DNA from: Trueperella bernardiae
Lineage (GTDB): Bacteria; Actinomycetota; Actinomycetes; Actinomycetales; Actinomycetaceae
Length of the DNA stretch: 64,000 bases
Assembly (NCBI RefSeq): GCF_001469025.1
Contig: NZ_LNIZ01000002.1
Span: forward strand, 186,001-250,000
Direction: 5' to 3'
Shown: positions 44,593 to 54,229 of the stretch, piece after piece
How positions within the stretch are numbered: the first letter of the stretch is position 1
How the letters are laid out: each line of letters starts with the position of its first letter
Translations under genes and position numbers: made by a program
The notes under the pieces: generated by a model
What the model was told of the DNA's origin: nothing
What the model saw: only the letters and a program-made list of their open reading frames with translations
The model's database searches: none

Positions 44593-45840
44593 CTATAATT
44601 GAATGACCTGGAGGAGGTCCCCTGGCCGGACCTCCTCTTTGTCTGCCGGCACCACGGCCAGCACCTCGGCGTGGTGCAACGCGGCCACCAGGTGCGAGCC
44701 CGAGCCCCGTTCGTGCACGGGCACCACAACGTCCGGGTCGCCCGGAACCACGCGCGCGGGCAGGTACTGGCGCCGACCGGCGGGGGTGGTCCAGCCAGCG
44801 CCGGCCGGTAGCATCCGGGCGGGGTGCTCGGCGTGACCAAGGAGGCGGGCGAGGTAGGGCCGCACGAACAGGGCGAAGGACACCGCCACGGAGACGGGGT
44901 TGCCGGGCAGGCAGATGACGGGCACGCCACCCGGGCTGCGCCCGTGGCCCTGCGGCTTACCGGGCTGCATCGCCACTTTCTCGAAGGTCCAGCCGTGGGC
45001 GAGGCCGTATTCCTTGACGGGGTCGAACGCGCCCATGGACACGCCGCCGGAGGTGACGATAAGGTCCACGTCGGTGGGCAGTGCCGCGCCGAAGGCTTCG
45101 GCCGTGTCCGCCACCGTGAGGACCTCCGTGGGCTCCCCGCCCGCCTCGCGTATGAGCATCGCCAGCAGCGTGGAGTTGGAGTCGGGGATCATGCCCGGCC
45201 CGAGAGGCTCGCCCGGGCGCGCCAGTTCCGATCCGGTGGCGACGACGCCGACGCGCGGCCTGCGCACCACCCCCACCTGCCCGTAGCCGATCGCGGCGAG
45301 TGCGGACAGCGAGCGGGCGCCGAGAATCGTGCCCGCCGGGATGGCAGGAGAGCCGGCGGTGAGGTCCTCGCCGGCGCAGCGGATGTTGAGGCCCGGCCGC
45401 GGGGCGGCCGTGATCCGCACGGTTGCCGGGAGTTCGGAGGCACCCGCGGGGGCATCGGTGTCCTCGACCTTGACCACGGTGTCGGCCCACGGCGGCACGG
45501 GTGCGCCGGTCATGATGCGGGCGGCGGGCGGACGTGCGCCTGCCGCCCCGGCCCCACCCAGTTCGGCCGGGCCCAGCTCATCGCCCACAGTCCCCGCCGC
45601 GATCTCCGACACCACCGCGAACTCCCAGGGCCCCTCGCCCGCAAAATCCCCCACCCGCACGGCGAAACCGTCCATCGCGGAGTTGTCGAAGGGCGGGACG
45701 GAGAGCAGGGCGTCGGCGTCGTCGGCGAGGGTGCGCCCCAGCGCATCGGCCAGGCGCACGCTCTCGGACGCCAGCCGCTGCGGGCGGAAGACGGAGAGGA
45801 GGGACGCGAGGTACGCCTCGGGTGTCGTGAGCGCGCCCAT
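44593..45840 (-). CDS. moeA: Molybdopterin molybdenumtransferase MoeA
   Basis: A 415-residue enzyme that inserts molybdate into adenylated molybdopterin. Key segments are VPPFDNSAMDGFAVR (domain I), PRVGVVATGSEL and VTSGGVSMGAFDPVKE (molybdopterin-binding), and the MQPGKPQGHG and CLPGNPVSVAVSF loops. The ATG overlaps the moaC stop (TGATG), so both are translated together. A Gly/Ala-rich insertion lies near residue 95-110. Confidence 0.94.
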   Translation of the reverse strand: MGALTTPEAYLASLLSVFRPQRLASESVRLADALGRTLADDADALLSVPPFDNSAMDGFAVRVGDFAGEGPWEFAVVSEIAAGTVGDELGPAELGGAGAAGARPPAARIMTGAPVPPWADTVVKVEDTDAPAGASELPATVRITAAPRPGLNIRCAGEDLTAGSPAIPAGTILGARSLSALAAIGYGQVGVVRRPRVGVVATGSELARPGEPLGPGMIPDSNSTLLAMLIREAGGEPTEVLTVADTAEAFGAALPTDVDLIVTSGGVSMGAFDPVKEYGLAHGWTFEKVAMQPGKPQGHGRSPGGVPVICLPGNPVSVAVSFALFVRPYLARLLGHAEHPARMLPAGAGWTTPAGRRQYLPARVVPGDPDVVVPVHERGSGSHLVAALHHAEVLAVVPADKEEVRPGDLLQVIQL

Positions 45841-46337
45841 CAGGCCTCCACGGAACGGTCGGATTCGAAGCCGGGCCGCTCCCACGTGCCCGAACGCCCG
45901 CCGGACTTGGCGGTAATCAACAGGTCGGTGATGGCGGCGGAGCGGTCCACGCCCTTGACCATGTCCACCACCGCGAGCGCCGCCACCGACGTCGCGGTCA
46001 GCGCCTCCATCTCCACGCCGGTGCGATCGGCGGTGCGGACGGTGGTGCGGATGAGCACGTGGTCGACCTCGAGCGTGAGGTCCACCTGCGCGCCGTGCAC
46101 GCCGATCGTGTGGGCAAGGGGGAGGAGGTCGGGCACGCGCTTGGCGGCCGCGATCCCGGCCACGCGGGCCACGGCCAGCACGTCGCCCTTGGGCACGGTG
46201 CCGTCCCGGAGCGCGGCCATGACCTCGGCCGAGCACGTGACCTTCGCCTGCGCGCTCGCCGCGCGAACGGTCGGCTGCTTGCCCGTCACGTCGACCATGC
46301 GGGCCTCTCCGGCGGAATTGAGGTGGGTGAGCTTCAT
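45840..46337 (-). CDS. moaC: Cyclic pyranopterin monophosphate synthase MoaC
   Basis: Completes precursor Z formation with MoaA. The 165-residue length is typical. MVDVTGKQPTVRAASAQA, AKRVPDLLPLAHTIGVHGAQV and GVEMEALTATSVAALAVVDM carry the family active-site and dimer residues. ATG 46337 has AAAGGAC upstream. It is divergent from moaE and overlaps moeA. Confidence 0.95.
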   Translation of the reverse strand: MKLTHLNSAGEARMVDVTGKQPTVRAASAQAKVTCSAEVMAALRDGTVPKGDVLAVARVAGIAAAKRVPDLLPLAHTIGVHGAQVDLTLEVDHVLIRTTVRTADRTGVEMEALTATSVAALAVVDMVKGVDRSAAITDLLITAKSGGRSGTWERPGFESDRSVEA

Positions 46338-46424
46338 GAATGTCCTTTCTGGGCGGGCCTCGGTGGGCGCGCCACCACCACACCATGCTAGTGTTTGCGG
46401 GTCGCAACAATAGGGAGGACGCAC

Positions 46425-46847
46425 ATGGACCGCATCGGCCTCACCGGCGTGCAAGACACCCCACTTGACACCGCCGCCATCGCCGACTCAATCCGCAACG
46501 ATGCCGCCGGCGCACTCGTGGTCTTCGAAGGGATCGTGCGCAATCACGACGCCGGCCGCGGGGTGACCGGCATCGAGTACAGTTGCCACCCGAGCGCGGC
46601 TGAGGTGGTGGCCGACGTCGCCGCCGAGGTGGCCGAGCGGCACCCGGAGTGCCGGGTGGCCGTGGTGCACCGGGTGGGCGAGCTCGCCATCGGGGAGCTC
46701 GCGATGGTTGCGGTGGTGGCTAGCCCGCACCGCAGCGCCTCGTTCGCAGCGATCTCAGACGTGGTGGACACGATCAAGGACAAGCTGCCCGTGTGGAAGC
46801 GCCAGCTCTTCACCGACGGCACCGACGAGTGGGTGGGCTCGGCGTAG
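46425..46847 (+). CDS. moaE: Molybdopterin synthase large subunit MoaE
   Basis: A 140-residue subunit which, with MoaD, converts precursor Z to molybdopterin. GALVVFEGIVRNHDAGRGV and IEYSCHPSAAEVV are conserved, and the catalytic lysine lies in DKLPVWKRQLF. ATG 46425 follows GGGAGG. The stop precedes a D repeat, then moaA on the other strand. Confidence 0.94.
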   Translation: MDRIGLTGVQDTPLDTAAIADSIRNDAAGALVVFEGIVRNHDAGRGVTGIEYSCHPSAAEVVADVAAEVAERHPECRVAVVHRVGELAIGELAMVAVVASPHRSASFAAISDVVDTIKDKLPVWKRQLFTDGTDEWVGSA

Positions 46848-46860
46848 TCGGGAACCCCGG

Positions 46861-46931
46861 CGCAACTCGTGAACCTGAGACCTGCCAGGCCCATATAGAA
46901 CCGGTAGCCGGTATATTTACGAGTTCTGTCG
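46861..46931. repeat. Family D palindromic repeat, copy D3
   Basis: CAACTCGTGAACCTGAG ... TATATTTACGAGTTCTGTCG, inserted between the convergent moaE and moaA genes. It has the same inner GGTAGCCGGTAT as copy D1. Confidence 0.7.
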
Positions 46932-46954
46932 AGCGCCCCGTTCGGACGGGCTGC

Positions 46955-47992
46955 TTAGCCGCCGATTTCTGACATGTAGCGCTCGGGCTGGATGAAACCC
47001 GGGTCGTCGATCCCGTGGCCGGGCTTCTTCTCCCACATGGCGTCGGCCCACAGCCGGGCGAGTTTGGAGTCGTCGGCGCCGGAGCGCATCGGGCCGCGCA
47101 GGTCGGTCTCGGTGCGGGAGAAGAGGCAGTTGCGGATCTGGCCGTCGGCAGTGAGGCGCGTGCGGTCGCAATCCGCGCAGAACGGCTTCGTCACCGACGC
47201 AATCACGCCCACGCTCCCACCCGGGTGATCCGCTCCCGGGGCCACATTCCACAGCTTCGCGGGCGCCGACGGGTCGGCGGTCTCGGCCGGCGTTAGCTCG
47301 AACTCCTCGCCCAGGTAGTCGAGGATCTCGTCCTGCGGCACCATATTCGCCCGCGACCACGTCTCACGCGGCCCAAGCGGCATGTGCTCAATAATGCGCA
47401 ACTGGGCCCCGACGCGCAGAGAGTAGCGCAGCAAGTCGCGCAGACCGGCGTCGTTGACATCCCGTATCGCCACCGCGTTGATTTTCACGGGCGTGAGCCC
47501 CGCGTCGAAAGCGGCCTGGATCCCGGCGAACACGGAGGCCAGGCGGTCACGGTGGGAAATGTGCCGGTAGACATCCGGGTCCACCGAATCCATCGACACA
47601 TTCACCCGGTCCAGCCCCGCCTCCGCAAGCGCCGCGGCCCGCTTGTCCAAGCCGAGCGCGTTCGTGGTGAGGGACAGGCCAGGCCGCGCGCCCGACGTCG
47701 TGCGCAAACTCGCGCCAAACGCCACCAAGTCCTCGAGGGACCTGCGCAGAAGCGGCTCGCCGCCCGTAAAGCGGATCTCCTCAATGCCAAGCATCTCCAC
47801 ACCGATCCGCATGAGGCGCATGACCTCGGCGTCGGTCAGCGTCTGCTCCGTGGGTAACCAGTCCAAGCCCTCGGGCGGCATGCAATACGAACAGCGAAGG
47901 TTACAGCGGTCCGTGAGCGAAATGCGCAAATCACGCGCCACGCGACCCCACTGGTCACGTAACTGTAGTGTTTCGGCAGTGGCCTCACTCAT
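46955..47992 (-). CDS. moaA: GTP 3',8-cyclase MoaA
   Basis: A radical-SAM enzyme of 345 residues that starts molybdopterin synthesis from GTP. The N-terminal iron-sulfur motif is CNLRCSYCMP; the second cluster is formed by Cys residues in FCADCDRTRL and NCLF. The C-terminal double glycine (SEIGG) is conserved and needed for activity. ATG 47992 is preferred to 47998 because GGCGAGG would directly abut the earlier one. The stretch 47993-48194 holds its upstream region; the promoter is not clear. Confidence 0.95.
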   Translation of the reverse strand: MSEATAETLQLRDQWGRVARDLRISLTDRCNLRCSYCMPPEGLDWLPTEQTLTDAEVMRLMRIGVEMLGIEEIRFTGGEPLLRRSLEDLVAFGASLRTTSGARPGLSLTTNALGLDKRAAALAEAGLDRVNVSMDSVDPDVYRHISHRDRLASVFAGIQAAFDAGLTPVKINAVAIRDVNDAGLRDLLRYSLRVGAQLRIIEHMPLGPRETWSRANMVPQDEILDYLGEEFELTPAETADPSAPAKLWNVAPGADHPGGSVGVIASVTKPFCADCDRTRLTADGQIRNCLFSRTETDLRGPMRSGADDSKLARLWADAMWEKKPGHGIDDPGFIQPERYMSEIGG

Positions 47993-48194
47993 GAACATCC
48001 TCGCCTCGGTGTCTTACTGAACAGCCACGTTACGGGGTGGGACCGAATTGTTCAACACCAAGCTGTGCGAAAACGTGCACGGGCAAAACCGCAGGTGAGA
48101 AGGTGTGTGGGGCGGATCGGGGTCGGGAAGAAAAAACCAGACTTAGGGCGTAGATAGACAAGGAAAGCGCCGGGCTCGAGGAGGGCGTGTTCGC

Positions 48195-49433
48195 CTAGCC
48201 GGCGTAGGTGACGGTGTCGCCGTCATCGAACGCCAACGTGATCGAGGGTGCCGTAAGGTCGATCGTCACCGTGAGCGAGCCCTCGCCGAGGTTGCCGGGG
48301 CAGCCGGCGTTGCCTGGGCGCGAGGTGACGCGGTAGGAGAGGCGCTCGTTGGCTTTGTCCAGGACCTCGACGCGCGCGTCGACCAGCCACGGGTGCCGGC
48401 GCCGCGCGGCCACCAGCTCCTGGTAGTGCCGGTACATCCACCAACCGAACTCGCTCAGCTCCTCCGGGGAGGCCGGCAGGGGTGGGCGGATCTGATCGTC
48501 GGAGGAGGCGCCCTCGCCTTTCATCCCACGGAACGCCTGCTCATCGCCCTGGTAGATCGATGGGATGCCCGGCAGCGAAAAGAGGATCGCGGCAGCAATG
48601 GCGGCGCCGTCGTCGTCGAGGGTGGAGGCGATGCGGTCGACGTCGTGATTGCCCACAAAAATCTGCAGGCGGTGGTCAGCCGAGAAGGCGTCGTGGCGCT
48701 CGAGCGCGTGGGCGAGCTCCCACAGATTGCGGTCCTTGAGCGACGACCAGATGCCCTTCCACAGCTCGTACTGCGTGGCGGAGTCGAGGTGGCCGGCGTC
48801 GATGAGGCGCAGGTAGTCGCCGTGGATGATCTCGCCCACGAAGACAGCGTGCGGGAAGCGGGCGCGGACGCGGTCCGTGACGCGGGCCCAGAAGTCGGTG
48901 GGAACCGAGTAGGCGACGTCGAGACGCCAGCCCGCAATCCCGCGCTCGAGCCAGAACTCCATGGCTTCCACGACCAGGTCCTCGGTGGCGGGGTTGGCGT
49001 GGTCGAGCTCGGCCAAGTCCAGGTGGCCTTCCCAATGCTGGGGGTAGCCGTCGTCGGCGACGATAACCGGGGAGGGCTGGCCGTCCAGGGCCGCGAGCGT
49101 GAGCGGGTGGCGCACGCCCACGTGGTTGAACACGCCGTCGAGGATGATGTGCAAGCCGCGGGCGCGGCATTCGGCCACCAACCAGTCGAAATCCTCGTTC
49201 GAGCCCAGGCGCGGGTCAATGCGCAGGTGGTTCGTGGTGTCGTAGCCGTGCGTGGTCGACTCAAACAGCGGGCCGAACAGGATGCCATTGCAACCCAACT
49301 GCGCGACGTAATCCAGCCAGGGGCCGAGCTTGCGCAGCCGGTGCTCCTCGCCCGTGTCCCGCCAATCCTCGCGGATCGGGGCGCCCAGGGCGCCAAGCGG
49401 ATAGACCTGCCACCAGATCGCGTGTTCCAGCAC
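48195..49433 (-). CDS. GH13 alpha-amylase-family glycoside hydrolase
   Basis: A 412-residue enzyme of the alpha-amylase fold acting on alpha-glucans or related sugars. The (beta/alpha)8 regions are GLHIILDGVFNHVG (region I), GWRLDVAYSV (region II with the nucleophile Asp), FVGEIIHGDY (region III acid Glu) and FVGNHDVDRI (region IV). No signal peptide is present, so it probably acts in the cytoplasm, on maltodextrin or trehalose-type substrates. GTG 49433 follows AAGGAG. It stands alone. Confidence 0.92.
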   Translation of the reverse strand: MLEHAIWWQVYPLGALGAPIREDWRDTGEEHRLRKLGPWLDYVAQLGCNGILFGPLFESTTHGYDTTNHLRIDPRLGSNEDFDWLVAECRARGLHIILDGVFNHVGVRHPLTLAALDGQPSPVIVADDGYPQHWEGHLDLAELDHANPATEDLVVEAMEFWLERGIAGWRLDVAYSVPTDFWARVTDRVRARFPHAVFVGEIIHGDYLRLIDAGHLDSATQYELWKGIWSSLKDRNLWELAHALERHDAFSADHRLQIFVGNHDVDRIASTLDDDGAAIAAAILFSLPGIPSIYQGDEQAFRGMKGEGASSDDQIRPPLPASPEELSEFGWWMYRHYQELVAARRRHPWLVDARVEVLDKANERLSYRVTSRPGNAGCPGNLGEGSLTVTIDLTAPSITLAFDDGDTVTYAG

Positions 49434-49515
49434 GTTTGCTCCTTTGTTTGGTCCCTCAAGGCTACCGCGTGGGGGGGTGCGGGGGCGGTTTGGATAGAGG
49501 CCCGGGCGTGGTGGC

Positions 49516-49590
49516 CGACAGAAGTCGTGAATATACCGGCTGGCGATTGCTATGGGGCCTGGTGGGTCTGAGGTCCACGAGTTGTGTCGG
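49516..49590. repeat. Family D palindromic repeat, copy D4
   Basis: CAGAAGTCGTGAATATACCG ... GGTCCACGAGTTGTGTCGGG. It is followed by GC-rich, partly E-like sequence to 49680. No gene is credible between 49434 and 49689. Confidence 0.7.
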
Positions 49591-49689
49591 GGGTGGCGGG
49601 TACCGGGCGGGTATCGGGGACCGCGCCGGCGCCGGTGGTCGGGGTCGCCGGCACTGCTGGTGGAGGCCGGGGACTCCTGGGCGGGCATG

Positions 49690-49719
49690 AAAAACGGGTG
49701 AACCCTCACGGTTCACCCG
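49690..49719 (-). terminator. Terminator of tRNA-Pro
   Basis: On the minus strand a 10-bp stem (CGGGTGAACC and its complement) is followed by TTTTT. Confidence 0.88.
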
Positions 49720-49724
49720 AATTC

Positions 49725-49801
<77 letters not shown>

Positions 49802-49854
49802 ATGTCTTGCGACTCAATAAATAGTAGCCGCTACACCCCCGAATTCGAAATCGC

Positions 49855-51018
49855 TCACGGCAGTGCGCGCGAATTCACACCCGCAGGCTGGGCGGCCACC
49901 GGCACGACGTCCAACAAGATCGCCTCCGGCGGGCAGAACGTGCGTAGCGGCATGTAGGTGGCCGACCCAATCCCGGCCGACACCTGCACCCACGCCCCGC
50001 CAGCCTTCTCCTTCGCGATCGCAGCGCCGTCGCCCTTGATCGGCTCCTCGGAGTCGGGGAAGCGGGGCCAGTCGAACAGGCCGGAGGCGAGCGACGGGTC
50101 GAGGTCACAGTTCGACACCAGCGCCCGATGCGGCGGCAGACACACCTGCCCGCCATGCGTGTGACCTGCGAAAATGAGCGAACACCCGTCCGCGACCATC
50201 TGATTGAGCACCCGCTGATAGGGCGCGTGCGCCACGCCGATCCGCATCCGGGGTTGTTCGCCCACGACGGCATCGCCTAGCTTCCCGACGCTGTCCCCCG
50301 GGTTGGTGGCTGGCTTTCCAGAGTTGCCCGTCGGCGAGGCCGGGCGGGTTTTGCCGGCTGAGATGGCTGTGCTGGCTGCGCCGGCGGACCTGGCAGTGCC
50401 CGCAAAATCTCCAGCGGCGGGCCCATCGACGGGATCTGGGAAGCGGTCGAGGTGCATGTGCGGGTCGTCCACGCCCACGAATTCGAGATCCCACCCGGCC
50501 ACTGACATCTGGGCGCGCGCGTTCGTCAGGTCCGCCCACCCGCGCGCCTTGAACTCGGCGCGCATGTCCCGCCACGGCAGGGGTCGGCGATCGGGCTGGC
50601 CCTTCTTCGCCCCGCGGTTGGACGGCCCGCCCAGGTAGGCGAGCGGATTCTTGAACGTGGGCGCCACGTAGTCGTTCGAACCGAACACGAACACGCCGGG
50701 CACCTCCAGCAACTCGTCGAGCGCGGCGAGAACCGGGGCGACGGCGTCGGGTTCGGCGATCATGTCGCCCGTCAGCACCACCAGGTCCGGTGAGGTCTCC
50801 GCGAGGTCGCGGATGAAGCGCAGGCGCTTGGTGTGCCGAGCGAGGGTGTGGGCGTCAGAGATGTGCAAGATGCGCAGCGGACGCGCCTGCCCGGGGAGCA
50901 ACAGCGAACGACGCCGCAACACGTAGCTGTGCGAATGCACCAGCCCATAGACGCCGGCACCCAGGCCAGCCGCTATTAGCCCGCCGCCACCTGCCAGCAC
51001 GGCATGAGAAGTTCGCAT
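49855..51018 (-). CDS. Membrane-anchored metallophosphoesterase
   Basis: A 387-residue calcineurin-like phosphoesterase with one N-terminal helix (AVLAGGGGLIAAGLGAGVYGL). The metal-binding blocks are ILHISDAHT, VVLTGDMIAE, FVFGSNDY and the later FAGHTHGGQV. The insert near residues 195-240 is low-complexity (Gly, Ala, Ser, Thr). In mycobacteria the homologue follows ponA2, as here (64 nt from the penicillin-binding protein stop). A role at the envelope is inferred; the substrate is unknown. Confidence 0.9.
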   Translation of the reverse strand: MRTSHAVLAGGGGLIAAGLGAGVYGLVHSHSYVLRRRSLLLPGQARPLRILHISDAHTLARHTKRLRFIRDLAETSPDLVVLTGDMIAEPDAVAPVLAALDELLEVPGVFVFGSNDYVAPTFKNPLAYLGGPSNRGAKKGQPDRRPLPWRDMRAEFKARGWADLTNARAQMSVAGWDLEFVGVDDPHMHLDRFPDPVDGPAAGDFAGTARSAGAASTAISAGKTRPASPTGNSGKPATNPGDSVGKLGDAVVGEQPRMRIGVAHAPYQRVLNQMVADGCSLIFAGHTHGGQVCLPPHRALVSNCDLDPSLASGLFDWPRFPDSEEPIKGDGAAIAKEKAGGAWVQVSAGIGSATYMPLRTFCPPEAILLDVVPVAAQPAGVNSRALP

Positions 51019-51082
51019 GTATGCCTCCTAGTCGGGCGGGCGGCCCACCGGGCCGCCCGCCATCACGTCCACCGCGTTGAAA

Positions 51083-53539
51083 TTAGTTTCCGCCTGAAAT
51101 CCAGATCTCGATCCGGCTACCCGGCGTCGCCTCCTGCCCAGGGGCAGGACTCTGCCGAAGTACGGTCCCCGCGGGCTGGCTCGAGGATTCGGTTCGAGTC
51201 ACGTACCCGTATCCGGCGGCAAGCGTCGCGGATTGCGCGGCTTCCTGAGTCATCCCCAGCAACGACGGGGCGGGGTTTGCCACCGTGTCACCAGCCGGCT
51301 CCGTGGTCTCCTTTGCCGCTTCCTTTGTCTCTTCCTTTTCTTCCGACTCCTCGAGCTTCGTGCGCGGCACGCGGATCGTGGTCGGATCGGCGGTGGGCTT
51401 GGCGAACTGTTGGATAGGTTCGCTGGCGAGCGCGGCGTCCATGTAGCTCTTGAACGTCATCGCCGGGTACAGGCCGCCGTAGACCTCGCGGTGGTAGACC
51501 CCGTTGATCACCGAGTGGAACATTGAGATGTAGCCTTCGTGGTGACCCTGCCACACGGCGGAGGCGAGCTGAGGGGTGTAGCCGACGAACCAGGCATGGT
51601 AGTCCTCGTTCGCAGTACCGGTCTTGCCGGCGGCCGGGCGCCCGCCCGCCAGCTGGGCGCGCTCACCCGTGGCATCGCTCTTGACCACCTGGGCCAGCGT
51701 GGAGGTGGTCCGCCGCGCGAGCTCCTTGTCAATGACCTGGCGGCACTGCGGCTGCCGGTCCGACAGCACGCTGCCGTTCGAATCCTCAATGAGCGTGTAG
51801 GACTGCGGTTCGCACCGGTTGCCGTCAGCGGCCAGGGTAGCCATGGCCACCGCCATCGACAGCGGGGTGACCGGGTTCGAGCCGATAATCGCAGCCGGGT
51901 TCGGCATGAGCGGCAGGGGCTCGCCCAGCTCGTAGGGCAGACTGAGGTTGGCAATCTGCGCCGTCTCCGCGTCCCCATCCATGGCCACGCGTCCGCGCTC
52001 CACGCCCAGGTTGCTGGCCATGTCCATGATGTTGCACAGGTCGAGCTGGTTGGCCATCTGCCCGTAGGCCGGGTTGACCGATTGCTTGGTGGCCGTCAGC
52101 ACGCTCATCATTCCCGTGCCGACGCCGTCAAGCGTGCCGGGCCCCCACGCCTCGCCGGGCCGCGCGCCGGGCGCGCACCGGATCTTCCAGGAGTTAGGCG
52201 CGAACTTCTGCGGCGTGCCATTGACCCGCTCCAGCGTGCCGTGCCCCTCCTTCAGCCACTCGACGAGGGTGAAAATCTTGAACGTCGATCCGGCCTGGAA
52301 TCCCGATCCGCCGCCCATGTTCATGCCCGCGTTGAGGTTGAGCGTCATGTCATCCGGCGATTCGGGGGTGGGGTTGCCAAAGTTCGTGTTCTGCGCCATC
52401 GCGCGGATGTGGCCGGTTCCAGGCTCCACCGACGACAGCGCCATGTTGATGGACGATTCGTCACCCACCGGCACCGAGCCCACCACCGCGTCATACGCGG
52501 CCTGCTGTTCAGCCGGATTGATCGTGGTGTGAATGACGATGCCACCACGGTAGAGGGCCGCGATGCGCTCCTCGCGTGTCTCGCCTAGCGCCGGATCGTT
52601 CAGCACGTCCTTCACCACATACTCGCAGAAGTAGGCCGAAATTCCGGCCTCCGCGCACCCGTTGGGCACCGAGGTGACGTTCAGCATTTCCTCCACCGGT
52701 ACGGCTACCGCGGCCTCAAAGTCCTCACGCGAAATCATGTCGAGCTTGTACATCTGGCCCAGCACCACGTCCCGACGCTTCTTCGCCTCCTCCGGGTTCG
52801 TGACCGGATTCCACTTGCCGGGCGCCTGCGTGATGCCGGCGATCATCGCGGCCTGCGGCAGCGACACGTCCTTCGCCGAGATGCCGTAGAAGTAGCGCGA
52901 GGCCGCCTCCACGCCCCACTGCGACGGGCCGAACTGGGCCAGATTGAGGTAGCCCGTGAGGATCTCATCCTTCGTCAGCTTATTCTCCACCGCGATCGCG
53001 TAGCGCGCCTCGTTCAGCTTGCGGGAAATCGAACGCTCGGTGGCCGACGCAATGAGCGTGGAATCGCCGAGGATTCGCCCCTCTTCGATGATCGCGTTCT
53101 TCACGTACTGCTGTGTGATCGTGGATCCGCCCGCGAGCCGCCCGCCCGTGAAGTTATTGAACGCCGCGCCGATGAGACCCTGGGCGTCAATGCCGTTGTG
53201 CGTGTAGAAGCGCTCGTCCTCAATCGCGACCACCGCCTGCTTAATCAGCGGCGAAATCTGGTCGGATGCCACTACGATCCGGTTCTCCGCGTAGAACGTG
53301 GCCAGGTGCGAGCCGTCCGCCGCCAAGATAACGGACTGCTCGGACGGCTTGGTGAAGTCAATATCCGTGGGCAGGTCATCAAACACCCGAGTGCCCGCGT
53401 TAGCAACCGTGCCCGTGGTGGCCACTATAGGTAGCGCCGCGGCGGCAAGAATCCCACCGCCGACACCGGTGAGCAAAAAGAAGCTGAGCAGGGCGACGAT
53501 GATCTGTCGGATGGTCATCTTTCGGCCAGAACTACGCAT
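51083..53539 (-). CDS. ponA2: Class A penicillin-binding protein (PonA2-like) with PASTA domain
   Basis: An 818-residue bifunctional peptidoglycan synthase. One N-terminal membrane helix is followed by the GT51 transglycosylase (EDERFYTHNGID, GGSTITQQYVKN) and the transpeptidase with its SxxK (GSTFKIF, near residue 415), SxN (SVNPAYG) and KTG (AGKTGTANEDYHAWFVGY) motifs. A Glu/Lys-rich linker and one PASTA repeat (about residues 750-818) end the protein. TATTGT lies 6 nt before the ATG, so the message appears leaderless. It is divergent from whiB, as in mycobacteria. Confidence 0.95.
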   Translation of the reverse strand: MRSSGRKMTIRQIIVALLSFFLLTGVGGGILAAAALPIVATTGTVANAGTRVFDDLPTDIDFTKPSEQSVILAADGSHLATFYAENRIVVASDQISPLIKQAVVAIEDERFYTHNGIDAQGLIGAAFNNFTGGRLAGGSTITQQYVKNAIIEEGRILGDSTLIASATERSISRKLNEARYAIAVENKLTKDEILTGYLNLAQFGPSQWGVEAASRYFYGISAKDVSLPQAAMIAGITQAPGKWNPVTNPEEAKKRRDVVLGQMYKLDMISREDFEAAVAVPVEEMLNVTSVPNGCAEAGISAYFCEYVVKDVLNDPALGETREERIAALYRGGIVIHTTINPAEQQAAYDAVVGSVPVGDESSINMALSSVEPGTGHIRAMAQNTNFGNPTPESPDDMTLNLNAGMNMGGGSGFQAGSTFKIFTLVEWLKEGHGTLERVNGTPQKFAPNSWKIRCAPGARPGEAWGPGTLDGVGTGMMSVLTATKQSVNPAYGQMANQLDLCNIMDMASNLGVERGRVAMDGDAETAQIANLSLPYELGEPLPLMPNPAAIIGSNPVTPLSMAVAMATLAADGNRCEPQSYTLIEDSNGSVLSDRQPQCRQVIDKELARRTTSTLAQVVKSDATGERAQLAGGRPAAGKTGTANEDYHAWFVGYTPQLASAVWQGHHEGYISMFHSVINGVYHREVYGGLYPAMTFKSYMDAALASEPIQQFAKPTADPTTIRVPRTKLEESEEKEETKEAAKETTEPAGDTVANPAPSLLGMTQEAAQSATLAAGYGYVTRTESSSQPAGTVLRQSPAPGQEATPGSRIEIWISGGN

Positions 53540-53764
53540 GTTTCAACAATAGTGGTTGCCACCGACAAAGTTGCGTGAATTGGGGCATGCCAAGGGCGGA
53601 TGTGGCCCGTTTATCTCCGGTGTTCTGCGCTCTGAACAGGGTGAACGCCGCGTCCGCGGACCGGCCGGATGTGATTTTATCGGAGCAGTTGGGTAACATG
53701 TTGGTGAGTGACCGCAGTCACGCCAGTTCGGGAGCAAGGGCGCTTTCGGTGAAGGGATAGGTAA

Positions 53765-54103
53765 ATGACGCAGGTATATGAGGATCAGACGTGGGCAGTG
53801 CGCGCGATCTGCGCAAACACTGATCCGGATTCGCTCTTCGTGAGGGGCTCTGCGCAAGCCGACGCCCGTCAAATGTGCTTCTCCTGCCCGGTCCGCATCG
53901 AGTGCCTGGCCGACGCCCTCGATTCGCAGATGTCCTTCGGCGTCTGGGGCGGCATGACCGAACGCGAGCGCCGCGCCCTCGTCCGCCGCTTCCCCCACAT
54001 CACCGACTGGTGGGATTACCTCACCGAATCCAACGACGCCGTCGCGATCGAGCTTCGCGCGGGTCGCATTCCGCGCCTCTCGCGGCGTCCGGCAGCGCGC
54101 TGA
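53765..54103 (+). CDS. WhiB-family iron-sulfur regulator (WhiB4/WblA-like)
   Basis: A 112-residue actinobacterial transcription factor. The four cluster-binding cysteines are in AICAN and MCFSCPVRIEC, followed by the GVWGG turn and the basic ERRALVRRF segment. The sequence resembles the WhiB4/WblA branch, which senses oxygen and redox state. Its position opposite ponA2 matches mycobacterial whiB4. The downstream interval 54104-54229 contains a decayed A repeat. Confidence 0.92.
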   Translation: MTQVYEDQTWAVRAICANTDPDSLFVRGSAQADARQMCFSCPVRIECLADALDSQMSFGVWGGMTERERRALVRRFPHITDWWDYLTESNDAVAIELRAGRIPRLSRRPAAR

Positions 54104-54142
54104 CACCCCGCCCTGCCCGTAGCTCGGCCGGCAACAATAATT

Positions 54143-54200
54143 CGCGGGCCGGATCGAGCCACATCGGCGCATATGTGCAGATGTGGCTCACATCGTCCCG
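54143..54200. repeat. Family A palindromic repeat, copy A5 (partly decayed)
   Basis: Inner arms GAGCCACAT/ATGTGGCTC are perfect around GGCGCATATGTGCAG, while the outer CGGGCCGGATCG only partly pairs with CATCGTCCCG. The 3' flank CGGAAGTATTCGATTGAG resembles that of copy A1. Confidence 0.65.
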
Positions 54201-54229
54201 GAAGTATTCGATTGAGCTTGGTGCCCGGC